Part shown: positions 16,953 through 26,442 of the stretch, one piece after another
How positions within the stretch are numbered: the stretch's first letter is position 1
Layout of the letters: every line of letters begins with the position of its first letter
From: Methanobacterium sp. UBA294
GTDB taxonomy: Archaea; Methanobacteriota; Methanobacteria; Methanobacteriales; Methanobacteriaceae
Direction of reading: 5' to 3'
NCBI GenBank assembly: GCA_002494495.1
Contig: DACB01000008.1
Span: 92,146 to 156,145 of the forward strand
DNA length: 64,000 bases
Translations under genes and position numbers: made by a program
The notes under the pieces: model-generated
Seen by the model: the letters and a program-made list of their open reading frames with translations, nothing else
The model's database searches: none
Told to the model about the DNA's origin: nothing

Positions 16953-17714
16953 TTATTCATCCGGTATTATGCCCTTGGAAAGGAAAAATTCCCGGTTAAA
17001 TAGGGGTAAATCCCAATCAACATAGGGTTTCCATCGGTGAGAAACTACATCTTCTTGTTTTATTGGATTGTATCCTTCCACTGTGATCTTCTCTCGGTAA
17101 ACTGCCACTCCACGTCTCTGCCAGGTTGGGGCATCTGTGATGTGTATATCCCTTTTAAATAGTAAATCATGCAGTTCCTGTTTTTTCTTCCCTTTCAGTA
17201 ACTGTGCAGCCATTTCCTTACCATATTCCTTCAGGAGCGTCCAGTAAGCATAACTATTTAAGCAGTTTCCCCAGGCCTCATTCTGTTTCTCTTTAAAATA
17301 TGCCATCATCCCATCAGTATCAATGGGGATAACACGGGAATCGAAGCTTATAGATTTATAGTCATTCAACTTTTCGAGTTGTTTGGAGAATCTTTCACTT
17401 TGATAGACCTCCCTGGTGAAGGATCCCGTTATAAAACTGGCAAAGACCGAGTTTAATTTTTCCACACGCCCTGAAAAAGGCAGCTCATCCAAGAGGATGT
17501 TTATTTCATCGGAGAATGTGTAGATTAAACTGGGGGAAAATTCAATGAATAAATCCTTGCAGCTTGCTGCCATCATCCGGACAAAATCCATGTCGTATGG
17601 GTTTTCAAGATCTAGTCTAAGGGCTAATTTAGAGAAATTCCTTCCATCTACACGTATTATTATCCTGGAACCCTGGGGAACTCTCAAATTAGAATAAATT
17701 TCAGAATCTTTCAT
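16953..17714 (-). CDS. thg1: tRNA(His) guanylyltransferase-like protein (Thg1)
   Basis: Thg1 family, 253 residues, the usual archaeal size. These enzymes add nucleotides in the 3'-5' direction, either G-1 of tRNA-His or to repair tRNA 5' ends. Metal-binding motifs are visible: IIIRVDGRNFSKL (about residue 19-31) and YTFSDEINILL (about 65-75), with HITDAPTWQRRGVAVY downstream. ATG at 17714 has only a weak ribosome site. Whether it is a true G-1 enzyme or a repair-type Thg1-like protein cannot be told. Confidence 0.88.
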   Translation of the reverse strand: MKDSEIYSNLRVPQGSRIIIRVDGRNFSKLALRLDLENPYDMDFVRMMAASCKDLFIEFSPSLIYTFSDEINILLDELPFSGRVEKLNSVFASFITGSFTREVYQSERFSKQLEKLNDYKSISFDSRVIPIDTDGMMAYFKEKQNEAWGNCLNSYAYWTLLKEYGKEMAAQLLKGKKKQELHDLLFKRDIHITDAPTWQRRGVAVYREKITVEGYNPIKQEDVVSHRWKPYVDWDLPLFNREFFLSKGIIPDE

Positions 17715-17825
17715 AATGTAACTCAGTTAAATTTTTTTATAAAAAATAAATTTCTTTTTATAAAAATAAGTTCATCTCTGGTTTAATAGTTTATAAAATC
17801 CAGCCAGAAGAATAAAAAATGGTTT

Positions 17826-18590
17826 TTATGTACCAATCTTCAAGTTCTCATTTAAACTTTTTAGAAGCTTAATAACAGAATATGCAGCTAATACGCTAGT
17901 TTTAGGATTTATTGAGCATCGCATGTTATGGGTTGTTGTTTTAAGCTCACCAAAATCCCCGATCATATGTACCTCGTGGCTGTTTCTGTCCACACCTGGG
18001 TCGGCTATGATCTTAACCTTGACTTCCTTACCACAGGCAATGCTCAAAGTCGCAGCTACGTTGATGTTCATGGGGAATTTTTCTACGGCATCCCTGGCCT
18101 TACCCTCGTAGAGCACTATTTCTGAATCTGCAGAGATACCCAGCGATTTTGGTGGTTTGCGGGTTGTGAGGCTTACCTTGTGGATTTTACCTATTGAACC
18201 TGCTTTAACACCGTCCAGGCCTACTATAGCACCGGATGGTACATGGATACAGGCGTTATTTTCCTTGGCAATGGTTTTAAGCTTATCTCTTAATGATGTG
18301 TCTATTAAAGCCCCAACACTCATGATGATAACGTCTTTTCCTGCTTCGAGTATCTGGGGGACTATCTCCCTGACAGCCTGGGATGATGCCGTTTCAATTA
18401 TGATATCCACATTCTCCAGCAGGTCTTCTATGTTTAATACAACTGTACCGTCTACCTGAGAGGCAAGATTCTCTGCCCTCTCCATGTCACGGTCATAAAA
18501 AAATTCGAGGTCGACGCCAAGTTTACCTTCTGCATAAAAATTAGTGATTATATTAGCTATGGCGCCGCATCCTAATATCCCCACCTTCAA
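17826..18590 (-). CDS. nadX: L-aspartate dehydrogenase (NadX type)
   Basis: 254 residues. Converts aspartate to iminoaspartate with NAD(P), the first step towards quinolinate and NAD in archaea that lack L-aspartate oxidase. An N-terminal Rossmann fold ([17 protein letters not shown]) is followed by [28 protein letters not shown] and a C-terminal domain with [15 protein letters not shown] and [14 protein letters not shown], all typical of the family. The start is TTG at 18590 with AGGAAG about ten bases upstream; no ATG fits the Rossmann fold. It follows the PRC-barrel gene by 12 bases, so the two may be one operon. Confidence 0.9.
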   Translation of the reverse strand: MKVGILGCGAIANIITNFYAEGKLGVDLEFFYDRDMERAENLASQVDGTVVLNIEDLLENVDIIIETASSQAVREIVPQILEAGKDVIIMSVGALIDTSLRDKLKTIAKENNACIHVPSGAIVGLDGVKAGSIGKIHKVSLTTRKPPKSLGISADSEIVLYEGKARDAVEKFPMNINVAATLSIACGKEVKVKIIADPGVDRNSHEVHMIGDFGELKTTTHNMRCSINPKTSVLAAYSVIKLLKSLNENLKIGT

Positions 18591-18602
18591 GATAAAATCT
18601 TC

Positions 18603-18938
18603 CTAGGGGGATGATGGTACTGTAGAAACAGTTTCAGAAACTAATTCTGGGCTTATAAGTAGGATGTCACCGACTGCTTGAACCCTTTCATATGGAATTT
18701 CAATACTTCCTTCTTCCTGGAGTGGTCTTATTTCATCTCTTTCAGATGGAACGATGTTTATGGTCGTTTTAATTACGTCTCTGATCCCAACATTTTTTTT
18801 ATCTGGATTCATGGCCACAGCCTTTAAGGTGGATACCCTACCTTTTTTGATGTTTAAAACTACGTCCTGAATTCTTCCTACATACTTACCCCTGGTCGTA
18901 TACACGTCTAAATTATACAAAGTTGATAATTCTACCAT
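18603..18938 (-). CDS. PRC-barrel domain protein
   Basis: 111 residues with two PRC-barrel-like halves: LYNLDVYTTRGKYVGRIQDVVLNIKKGRVSTL and IPYERVQAVGDILLISPE. Archaeal single-domain PRC-barrel proteins are widespread; some are linked to cell division (CdpB-type proteins) and the family occurs in RNA-processing proteins. ATG at 18938 has GGTGGTTGA directly upstream. First gene before nadX. A perfect palindrome sits in its upstream region (18976-18993). Confidence 0.75.
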   Translation of the reverse strand: MVELSTLYNLDVYTTRGKYVGRIQDVVLNIKKGRVSTLKAVAMNPDKKNVGIRDVIKTTINIVPSERDEIRPLQEEGSIEIPYERVQAVGDILLISPELVSETVSTVPSSP

Positions 18939-18975
18939 TCAACCACCTTTCGACTAATTGTTTTGTATTTTTTTA

Positions 18976-18993
18976 AATCTTCTTTAGAAGATT
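18976..18993. promoter_or_regulatory. 18-bp perfect palindrome upstream of the PRC-barrel gene
   Basis: AATCTTCT and AGAAGATT are exact inverted repeats separated by two bases. The centre lies 46 bases before the ATG at 18938, next to a TATA-like TTTAAAAAAATA (18966-18977). The place fits an operator that touches the upstream edge of the promoter. A hairpin in RNA is less likely because it would lie before the start of transcription. Confidence 0.4.
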
Positions 18994-19249
18994 CCTCAAT
19001 GCACTTATTTCTAGATCTTTCTTTAAATCATTAAAATACTATAGTATTTCTTTATTAATCTCCTATACTTAAACTTTACCACTTGTAAATGCATGGAATA
19101 TGGTTTAATAATGATTAGAGGAAAAATTTTCAGGGTAACCAATGAACTTAATAGAAATTTAAATCCTTTTTGAAATTCAAATGATAATATCAAAACCAAA
19201 TAATTGTGATATTAAATTCACCCATAAAAAATCTCAAGGTGGCACTTGA

Positions 19250-20548
19250 ATGACCGTAAAAATTAAAGCAGAATGGGACAGGCTTAAAAAGGTAGCAGTC
19301 CACACTCCAGGGATGGAAATGTTTTTCGGCCTCCTAGACCCCTTCGCATCCCTCTATGAAAGAGCATTCAGCCAGAGGGATGCGCTAAAAGAGCATGAGG
19401 TTCTACAGTACACTCTGAAGCATGACTTCAATGTTAAAGTCCTCCCAATAAAGGATACCATAGTGGACATATCTCTAAAAAAACCCAGTATGAAGGTTAA
19501 ACTTGTTGAACTCACCAAAAAATCCATCCAGTTTAACGGAACTGATCAGGATGTGGAGATGGCCTGTCAGGAGATGGATGCAAACAGTAACATATTAGAT
19601 CCTGAACATTACTTTAACACCATCCTCCTTAACCCATCCATTGAACTGGAACCCCGGATGACCACACGTATGATAAACCTGCACATCACTCAGAGGGAGC
19701 CCTTAACCAACCTCTACTTCATGAGGGACCAGCAGATAATAACTGATAAGGGAATGGTACTTTCACGTATGAATAAACCCCAGAGAAGAAGGGAGCCGCA
19801 ACTCACGGGACTTCTATGGGAGATGCTTAAAGAACCTTTGATCTATAAAATACAGGGGCCAGGTACCCTTGAAGGGGGAGATTACATGCCCCTGGATAGT
19901 TTCGCCCTCCTGGGGATGGGCGACCGCACTAATCAATCGGGTGTAGACCAGCTACTTGAACACGGTCTTGGATTCGATGAAGTGGGGGTAGTTCATCAGC
20001 CCAGCCATCCACTCATACCTCTGGATAAGAGGGACCCCATGCTCAATATGCACTTGGACAATTACTTCAACGTGGCCTCTAAGGGAGTGGCAGTGGGTTC
20101 GAAACAACTACTCGAAACCACCATAGTTGAAATATACCAGCGCACCAGTGACGGTTACCAGAAATCAGCTGAAAAAACCAACCTCTATGAATATATGGTT
20201 TCCAAGGGATTTGACTTTATCAACATCACAACCCTGGAACAGATGGCCTATGCCTCTAACCTCTTGTGCATCAGGGACAGGGCCATCCTGGCAGTAGAAG
20301 TAGAGCGCATAGTGAAGGATGTAATAAATAAATTCAGATTAAGGGCTAAGGCTGATCCAGAAGGTTACAGTAAATTATTAGCGCAGATAAAAAAGGATTA
20401 CAAATATTTAAGGCAGGAAGGTCAATTTTTCCCCCATAAGAAGGAGATCTACCAGTACGATATAGATGCCTACCCTCTGAATTTATCCAACCTCACCGGG
20501 GGATACGGTGGGGCTCACTGCATGACCTGCCCACTTAAACGGATTTAA
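19250..20548 (+). CDS. arcA: Arginine deiminase ArcA
   Basis: Hydrolyses arginine to citrulline and ammonia. The 432 residues carry all signature parts: YFMRDQQ, GTLEGGDYMP, NMHLDNYFN (catalytic His and Asp) and GGYGGAHCMTCPL near the C-terminus with the nucleophile Cys424. Length is as in bacterial ArcA (about 410). ATG at 19250 is preceded by AAGGTGG. The carbamate kinase gene follows after 69 bases, which makes the arginine deiminase pathway the clear reading. Ornithine carbamoyltransferase, needed between the two, is not in the window; the biosynthetic enzyme could serve. Transfer from bacteria is possible but not shown by the sequence alone. Confidence 0.9.
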   Translation: MTVKIKAEWDRLKKVAVHTPGMEMFFGLLDPFASLYERAFSQRDALKEHEVLQYTLKHDFNVKVLPIKDTIVDISLKKPSMKVKLVELTKKSIQFNGTDQDVEMACQEMDANSNILDPEHYFNTILLNPSIELEPRMTTRMINLHITQREPLTNLYFMRDQQIITDKGMVLSRMNKPQRRREPQLTGLLWEMLKEPLIYKIQGPGTLEGGDYMPLDSFALLGMGDRTNQSGVDQLLEHGLGFDEVGVVHQPSHPLIPLDKRDPMLNMHLDNYFNVASKGVAVGSKQLLETTIVEIYQRTSDGYQKSAEKTNLYEYMVSKGFDFINITTLEQMAYASNLLCIRDRAILAVEVERIVKDVINKFRLRAKADPEGYSKLLAQIKKDYKYLRQEGQFFPHKKEIYQYDIDAYPLNLSNLTGGYGGAHCMTCPLKRI

Positions 20549-20617
20549 ACTTAAAAAATTTTTAAATTTAAAATATTTGGATACAAGGTCAAATAATGAA
20601 ATTTAAGGTGATTAATA

Positions 20618-21556
20618 ATGAAAAAACGTAACATGCTGGTATCTTTAGGCGGCAATGCAATACTCAAACACACTGAAAAGGGAACAGCTAAGGAACAATT
20701 TGAAAATGTGAAGAAAACCAGTGAATACATAGTGAAATTAATATCTGAAGGTTACCACATAACATTAACCCATGGTAACGGTCCCCAGGTGGGTGATATC
20801 CTCTTGGCTTATGACCATGCCAAAGAATACTTACCGCCCATGCCCTTAGATGTTTGTGGAGCTCAAACTCAGGGCATGATCGGTTACATGTTTCAACTGT
20901 CCCTGAAGAACATCCTGAAGGGGATTGATAAATCAGTGGTAACCATTCTCACCCAGACCATAATTAACCCCGAAGACCCCCACTTGGAAAATCCCACCAA
21001 GCCAATCGGGCCGTTTTATACTGCGTTCGAGGCAGACCAACTCCGGAAGGAGAAAGGATGGACAATAAAGAATGACAATGGAAAAGGTTACCGGAGATTA
21101 GTGCCATCACCAATTCCCCTTGGATTTGTGGAGGAAAAATGTATTAAAACTCTACACGATTCTGGTGATCTGGTTATAGCCTCTGGTGGTGGTGGAATAC
21201 CCGTCACATTGAAAGACGGGAAGTTACAGGGAATAGAATGTGTGATTGATAAAGACTACGCCGCATCACTCATGGCAACACTCGTAGGGGCCGAAATTCT
21301 GTTGATATTAACTGATGTAGAGAAAATAAGCCTTTATTATAGTACGCCACGTGAGGTGGCTTTGGATCATTTAACCAAATCCCAGGCCCTTAAGTACCTC
21401 AGGAAGGGTCATTTCCCTCCGGGAAGTATGGGACCTAAAGTTAAATCAGCCATTGACTTCCTGGAATATGGTGGTAAAAAGGTGGTAGTAACGTCTTTAG
21501 AATCAGCCTATGATGCATTAAAAGGGAATACTGGTACTACAATAGTAAATGATTAA
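20618..21556 (+). CDS. arcC: Carbamate kinase ArcC
   Basis: Transfers phosphate from carbamoyl phosphate to ADP and so yields ATP from arginine breakdown. 312 residues, the family's usual length. Amino acid kinase fold: VSLGGNAIL at the N-terminus, THGNGPQVGD, MPLDVCGAQTQGMIGYM, ASGGGGIPVT, IDKDYAASLMATLVGA and FPPGSMGPKVKSAI. ATG at 20618 follows AAGGTGATT. Paired with arcA. The enzyme could also run towards carbamoyl phosphate, but context favours catabolism. Confidence 0.92.
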   Translation: MKKRNMLVSLGGNAILKHTEKGTAKEQFENVKKTSEYIVKLISEGYHITLTHGNGPQVGDILLAYDHAKEYLPPMPLDVCGAQTQGMIGYMFQLSLKNILKGIDKSVVTILTQTIINPEDPHLENPTKPIGPFYTAFEADQLRKEKGWTIKNDNGKGYRRLVPSPIPLGFVEEKCIKTLHDSGDLVIASGGGGIPVTLKDGKLQGIECVIDKDYAASLMATLVGAEILLILTDVEKISLYYSTPREVALDHLTKSQALKYLRKGHFPPGSMGPKVKSAIDFLEYGGKKVVVTSLESAYDALKGNTGTTIVND

Positions 21557-21719
21557 GTGAAGGTAAGCTGATGATTAAATGATATGATTACAAATAGCCT
21601 AATTATTAGAAAATATAAGTTCAAATTCAAAGAATTTTAGATCAGAAATCAGATACAAAGAATTTTTGAAATAAAAAAATAAAAAAAGAAAAATTAGATC
21701 AATCCCTATGAATTGGATT

Positions 21720-23240
21720 CTAATTTTTTGCATAGTCGTAGATCAAATTAGCTAATGTAGTTACCTGACTGTTTGTGTAGCCTTCGTAGTACGGGATTCC
21801 ATGTTGTTGGAGATATAGACCTGGATATGCCAGTCCATTAAATGAAGATGAACTGAAGTTGTCATCCCAAGCTCTCACTAAAAATGGTGTGTCCAATGAA
21901 GCAGCACCATAGGTGAAAACCAGAAAGAGTTTTCTATTACCCATTATACTTTTGTACCATTCAGTTCCTGCTTCATAAATAGTACCGGCACAGGCTCCTC
22001 CATTAATTTGTACAACTAACGTGTTTAACGGTATTTGAGTTAATATTTTCTGATTACCCGTGAACTTATCAGGTCCAACACCCAAATTGTAGGCTTGAAG
22101 TCCTAAATTTTTGAGTTCATTTACTATTCTATTGATTCTATCGTTGTCGACTGATATGTTGTTTATGTTGTCGGATACAATGTAGACTGCTCTTAGACCA
22201 GTTCCAGTACCAACATCAGTTTTACTTATGCTGCTCCATGGTACTACTGATACGGTGTTGGGTAATCGGTTGTTTGTTTTATAGAAAGCCACAATCTTTG
22301 AATAGGTGTAGATCAGGTTTTCAGGTCTCATATTTCCCAGGGAAGTGCTTATGAAATTGGGTAGCCTTCCGTTGGTGTTTATAAAAGTGGTAATTTTACC
22401 TGCTAAGTTAATGTATTCACTTTTAGATAGGGTACCGCTTTTTGTGCTTTCTTTGGGGTTGGGTGCTTTGGCTATCGATTTTATGGTTATTGTATTTTTA
22501 TTGTTCTGATTTATGTTGGTAACGCTTTTGGTTAATAGATATAGGTACTGTTCTGATGTTACATTTTTATCTGTAACTGTTATTGTGCTTGGAACTGTTT
22601 TTTTAGATTCGATATAGTTTTTTACTGTGTCTGAAGATTTAACTACAGAATTTGTATCTACTGAATTAGTAACTGGTGTATTAGTTTCTCCCCCATTTGG
22701 CATCTTCCATGGTGCTACCGCTACGAAGTTAGGTAATCGGTTGTTTGTTTTATAGAAAACCACGATCTTTGAATAGGTGTAGATCATGTTTTCTGTTCTC
22801 ATGTTTCCCTTGGAAGTGCTTATGAAGTTGGGTAACCTTCCCTTGTTGTTTATAAAAGTGGTAATTGAATTGGCTAAGTTAATGTATTCACTTTTAGATA
22901 AGGTGCCGCTTGTTATGCTTTCACTTGGTTTTGGTGCTTTAGCTACTGTTTTTACTGTTATTGCGTTATTATTGTTTTTGTTTAAGTTGGTAACACTTGA
23001 TGTTAATAGGTACAGGTATTGTTCTGATGTTACATTTTTATCTGCAACTGTTACTGTGCTTGGAACTGTTTTTTTAGATTCAATATAGTTTTTCACTGTG
23101 TCTGAAGATTTAACTACAGAATTAGTATCTACGGTTGTAGTACTCGCAGCTGAAACTTCGCTTACATTAATGAATACTACTAATGCTAATAGGGCAATGA
23201 CTGCAAGAGTCAAATTTCTATTAATATTTACTCTATTAAT
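21720..23240 (-). CDS. Secreted pseudomurein-binding repeat protein with unknown C-terminal domain
   Basis: About 506 residues. With a start at ATT 23240, placed five bases after GGAGGGG (23246-23252), the chain opens MNRVNINRNLTLAVIALLAL, a complete signal peptide ending near VSA. The TTG at 23213 is the only usual start codon but has no ribosome site and would remove the basic head. Two near-identical modules of about 140 residues follow, each with the pseudomurein-binding pattern (YIESKKTVPST, GRLPNFISTS.GNM, NNRLPN). The last ~160 residues (AVYIVSDNINNIS to the end) form an independent domain with VVQINGGACAGTIYEAG and FTYGAASLDTPFLVRAWDDN. I do not recognise its activity. Confidence 0.8.
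   Translation of the reverse strand: MNRVNINRNLTLAVIALLALVVFINVSEVSAASTTTVDTNSVVKSSDTVKNYIESKKTVPSTVTVADKNVTSEQYLYLLTSSVTNLNKNNNNAITVKTVAKAPKPSESITSGTLSKSEYINLANSITTFINNKGRLPNFISTSKGNMRTENMIYTYSKIVVFYKTNNRLPNFVAVAPWKMPNGGETNTPVTNSVDTNSVVKSSDTVKNYIESKKTVPSTITVTDKNVTSEQYLYLLTKSVTNINQNNKNTITIKSIAKAPNPKESTKSGTLSKSEYINLAGKITTFINTNGRLPNFISTSLGNMRPENLIYTYSKIVAFYKTNNRLPNTVSVVPWSSISKTDVGTGTGLRAVYIVSDNINNISVDNDRINRIVNELKNLGLQAYNLGVGPDKFTGNQKILTQIPLNTLVVQINGGACAGTIYEAGTEWYKSIMGNRKLFLVFTYGAASLDTPFLVRAWDDNFSSSSFNGLAYPGLYLQQHGIPYYEGYTNSQVTTLANLIYDYAKN
22233..22655 (-). repeat. Copy 2 of a tandem ~420-bp coding repeat
   Basis: Encodes TNSVVKSSDTVKNYIESK through NNRLPNTVSVVPW. It repeats the block at 22704-23126 with a period of 471 bases, and long stretches are identical at protein level. 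Confidence 0.8.
22704..23126 (-). repeat. Copy 1 of a tandem ~420-bp coding repeat
   Basis: Encodes TNSVVKSSDTVKNYIESK through NNRLPNFVAVAPW. With the block at 22233-22655 it forms a direct repeat inside one gene; such repeats can recombine and change the number of wall-binding modules. Confidence 0.8.
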
Positions 23241-23252
23241 ATATACCCCTCC

Positions 23253-23846
23253 ATGTTATACCGCCTCCGTGTCCGGAAATTTAATTTTAAGCTTATTTCC
23301 GAACTTAAATAGGTTTTTAAAACACATCACTTATAAAGTTTACTATTTTAAACAAGATAAAAGGAACTATCAAGGCTCTTTTTTAGATTTAAAGCCTTTA
23401 AAAAAGCTTTTTAATGAACTCAAATTTAAGATCCCAAGCTGGTTGTTTTTTTAACTAAATTAACCTTTATTAGGGTTACTTTTATCCAGAAACATTGATT
23501 TAAAACAGATTGCCAAAAGACATAATTCCTTAAATGAAAGAAAGTCAAATTACAGTATATTTTTTTATTTTTAGACATCTATCAATTTCATATACACATT
23601 ATAAAGAATTTAATTGGTTTTAAAAGTTAAATCAAAGGTTGAACAGTTAATAAGAGTTAAGGATTGTAAATTTTAATTTTTTTAATAAGATATAGTTGAA
23701 GATTAATACTAAGATATAGGCCGTACAATAAAAATAAATGGTTATTTATAATGTCTTGGTGTAATTATGTAAGTATAAAATAAAATGATCGATTATCTTA
23801 AATCGTGATAAATGAATCAATTTCACAATAAATTAAAGGAGATATA
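23253..23846. other. Spacer of about 590 bases, divergent promoters only
   Basis: Very AT-rich region between the divergent wall-protein gene and the small gene at 23847. A TATA-like CTATTTAAG (minus strand, near 23305-23315) could serve the wall-protein gene. No supported gene, RNA or repeat was found. Confidence 0.5.
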
Positions 23847-24092
23847 ATGGATACTTTAGTAAATCAGATAATGTACAATGATCGTAAATTAGCGCTTATC
23901 AATAACTGGAGACAGGCAACGCAGGGTGGAAAATTAGAGGAAATTTATATGGTATATATGGACATCAAGCAATTTGTAAATGAAGTTACCGTGGATACCA
24001 CCACCCCAGACGAAACCAGGGAGCAGGTCAGGTTACTTCTGGAGTTAATGGAAGATTACATTGAAGAAAAAAACTACACATTCTGTACTTAA
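23847..24092 (+). CDS. Small conserved-looking protein of unknown function
   Basis: 81 residues, mostly helical and acidic (RLALINNWRQATQ-like start region, VRLLLELMEDYIEEKN near the end). No signal peptide, no membrane segment, no metal motif. ATG at 23847 has AAAGGAGATATA in front, an excellent ribosome site, so it is very likely translated. It lies 77 bases before the tRNA-binding-domain gene on the same strand. Function unknown. Confidence 0.7.
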   Translation: MDTLVNQIMYNDRKLALINNWRQATQGGKLEEIYMVYMDIKQFVNEVTVDTTTPDETREQVRLLLELMEDYIEEKNYTFCT

Positions 24093-24169
24093 TTATATCT
24101 ACATTAATCTAAATATTATTTTACAGGAAAATCCCTGAAAATTTCTTAAATTTTTCTGGAGCAGTAACA

Positions 24170-24892
24170 ATGTGGGATAGCAGTAAAGATTACCGGTTGC
24201 TTGTGGCTCAAAAATCAGTAGAACTCTTTTTAAGGACGGTTGAAGGTGCCAATTTAAGGGGTAAATGGAATAAGAAGAAAGCCCTCTCTAGTGCTAGAGA
24301 CATGGTTCCCGAGATACAATCCCTTTATTACAGTTATCTTGATCCAGAGGAAATTGCAGAGACACCCCAGATAGGGAACCTGGAAAATGGAAGTCATGAA
24401 ATAGTAGATGCCTTAGGTGGGAAAAATTGGCACCATCAGTTCCAGGAATTTGCATCAAAGGATGATAAAGAGAAGTTAACTGCATCAATAGCCAAGATAA
24501 AGTTTTTCCTCAGCACCATATCTAGACTTAAGGGGAGACTGCAACTGGGAGAGATCAACGACCCAGTCATAGCAATTGACATATTAACCGGGTCAGTATC
24601 CAGTGTAGGTAAACATGCAAAGTCGGATAAACTGCTCATTTGTAACGTGAACCTGGGTGATAGGGCGGTAACAGTGGTGACCAATGATTTAAAAGTTAAA
24701 GATGGAAACCATGTTGCTGTGGCAATGCTCCCCCCGGCGGTCTTTCAGGGAGTGACCAGTGAAGGAATGTTTTTAGGTGGGGGTGATGGTATCCTAAAGG
24801 ATGTGGGTGGTGAAATTGGAGATTTACCCCATGGTATACCCCTTGAAGCTTTAAATGAAACCCGGAATTTAGTGGAAACATTTTTAAAATAA
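24170..24892 (+). CDS. tRNA-binding (EMAP/MetRS-beta type) OB-fold domain protein
   Basis: 240 residues. The C-terminal ~110 residues are a tRNA-binding OB fold: [33 protein letters not shown] and [19 protein letters not shown], as in the C-terminus of methionyl-tRNA synthetase and in EMAPII/Arc1p. The N-terminal half is helical and not recognised. It may act as a tRNA-binding partner of a synthetase; this is inference from the domain. The start is ATG at 24170; the ribosome site (GGAGCA) is moderate. Confidence 0.8.
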   Translation: MWDSSKDYRLLVAQKSVELFLRTVEGANLRGKWNKKKALSSARDMVPEIQSLYYSYLDPEEIAETPQIGNLENGSHEIVDALGGKNWHHQFQEFASKDDKEKLTASIAKIKFFLSTISRLKGRLQLGEINDPVIAIDILTGSVSSVGKHAKSDKLLICNVNLGDRAVTVVTNDLKVKDGNHVAVAMLPPAVFQGVTSEGMFLGGGDGILKDVGGEIGDLPHGIPLEALNETRNLVETFLK

Positions 24893-24957
24893 TTTCTTTA
24901 AAATTAGAATTTATAAATGAACATTTATAAAATTAATTATTTATTTAAATGCATCGT

Positions 24958-26358
24958 TCATAAAATAACTAATTTTACCCTGGTCATATTTTCCACTGCG
25001 TATTTAACACCTTCCTTTCCAATACCACTCATTTTAAAACCACCAAATGGCATATTATCCGTACGGAATGTGGACTTATTTATTAGTACCGTGCCGGCTT
25101 GGATGGTTTCTATTGCCTTCTTGGCATTTTTTATACTTCTGGTAAACACACCTGCCTGTAAGCCGTACTGGGTATTGTTAGCCATATTTAAAGCTTCATC
25201 AATACCATCAACTCGTATTAGGGGCGCAACAGGTCCGAAAGTTTCATCTTTAACCACCTGCATCTTAGGGTTAACCTGGTCTATAACAGTCGGTGTATAA
25301 AAGGCACCATCACGCTTACCCCCAAATAGGAGTTCTGCACCGTTTTTAAGGGCATCGTTTACCAGTTTTTCCACATTTAAAGCTGCATTGGCATCTATTA
25401 ACGGTCCAATATCTGTTTTATCATCTAAAGGATTTCCCATACGCAGTTTGCTGGTTGATTTGACTAGTTTTTCTATAAAATCATCCGCCACACTGTTATC
25501 TAGGATAATCCGTTTAACAGCTATACATACCTGCCCGGCAACTGAGTATGAACCTTTAATTGCAGCATTAACTGCATCATCTATATCTGCATCTTCTAAT
25601 ACAATTAAAGGGTCATTTCCACCTAATTCAAGGGTTAAATTCTTCATGGATGCTTTTTTTGATATGGAAAGTCCCGCGGCCACGCTACCAGTGAAGGACA
25701 CCTTATCTACCAGGTTATTTTTAACCATCTCATCTCCAACTACATCCCCTCTCCCAGTTAAACAGTTCACAGCCCCGTCTGGTAAGTGGGAGTCCATTAA
25801 CTCCGCAAGTTTAAGTGAGCTGAGGGGCGCTTTAGAGGATGGTTTGATGACCACTGTATTTTTGGCAGCGATTGCAGGGGCTATTTTATGCAGTGCCGAG
25901 TTAACAGGGTAGTTAAAGGGGGTGATTGCGCTTACTACGCCAACTGGTACTCTGAGGGTGAAGCCGATGGTGTTTTCACCGGCAAGGCCCGCATCTAAAG
26001 GTACAGTCTCCCCGTAGATCCTCTTAGATTCCTCTGCTGATAGGAGTAAGGTATCTGCTGATCTCTCCATCTCTAGTCTGGAGTCTTTGATTGGTTTTCC
26101 GGTCTCCTGGGTCATTAATTTTGCAAATTCATCCAGTTTCCCAGTTAGTTCCCGGTGGATTTCATATAGTAGCTGTGATATTTTACGGGATGACAAAGAC
26201 GCCATAATCTTTTTTGTATGGTAAGCAGATAGAATCGCATATTTAACGTCTTGAATGTTTCCCCTTGGTACTGCGTCAATAATGGAATTGTCATATGGAT
26301 TTCTAACATCTAATTTATCTTCTTTATCCAGCAAACTTCCGTTTATCAGCATCTTCAT
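24958..26358 (-). CDS. cofA: Aldehyde dehydrogenase, probable lactaldehyde dehydrogenase (CofA-like)
   Basis: Aldehyde dehydrogenase superfamily, about 466 residues. Catalytic parts are present: the NAD(P)-site [13 protein letters not shown], catalytic Glu in [16 protein letters not shown] and nucleophile Cys in [11 protein letters not shown], and ETFGPVAPL. In Methanobacteriales the single enzyme of this type is usually assigned as lactaldehyde dehydrogenase for the lactate part of coenzyme F420; a glyceraldehyde-3-phosphate or other aldehyde dehydrogenase is the alternative. The start is ATG at 26358 because a TATA box (TTTATAAATAG, about 26389-26399) puts the transcript start close in front; a longer frame begins inside the promoter. 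Confidence 0.75.
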   Translation of the reverse strand: MKMLINGSLLDKEDKLDVRNPYDNSIIDAVPRGNIQDVKYAILSAYHTKKIMASLSSRKISQLLYEIHRELTGKLDEFAKLMTQETGKPIKDSRLEMERSADTLLLSAEESKRIYGETVPLDAGLAGENTIGFTLRVPVGVVSAITPFNYPVNSALHKIAPAIAAKNTVVIKPSSKAPLSSLKLAELMDSHLPDGAVNCLTGRGDVVGDEMVKNNLVDKVSFTGSVAAGLSISKKASMKNLTLELGGNDPLIVLEDADIDDAVNAAIKGSYSVAGQVCIAVKRIILDNSVADDFIEKLVKSTSKLRMGNPLDDKTDIGPLIDANAALNVEKLVNDALKNGAELLFGGKRDGAFYTPTVIDQVNPKMQVVKDETFGPVAPLIRVDGIDEALNMANNTQYGLQAGVFTRSIKNAKKAIETIQAGTVLINKSTFRTDNMPFGGFKMSGIGKEGVKYAVENMTRVKLVIL

Positions 26359-26442
26359 GGGGGTGCCTCTAATATATGTAAAAATTAAACTATTTATAAA
26401 AATACGAGGTTTCAAGTGTGTTAAATTTACTCGGAAAGATTT

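Noticed and set aside
23098..23454. Open frame of 118 codons on the plus strand with a hydrophobic stretch
   Set aside because: It is the reverse strand of the wall-protein signal peptide and promoter; the hydrophobic part mirrors the coding strand.
24294..24881. Several minus-strand frames opposite the tRNA-binding-domain gene
   Set aside because: They are antisense shadows without ribosome sites; the plus strand has a clear domain match.
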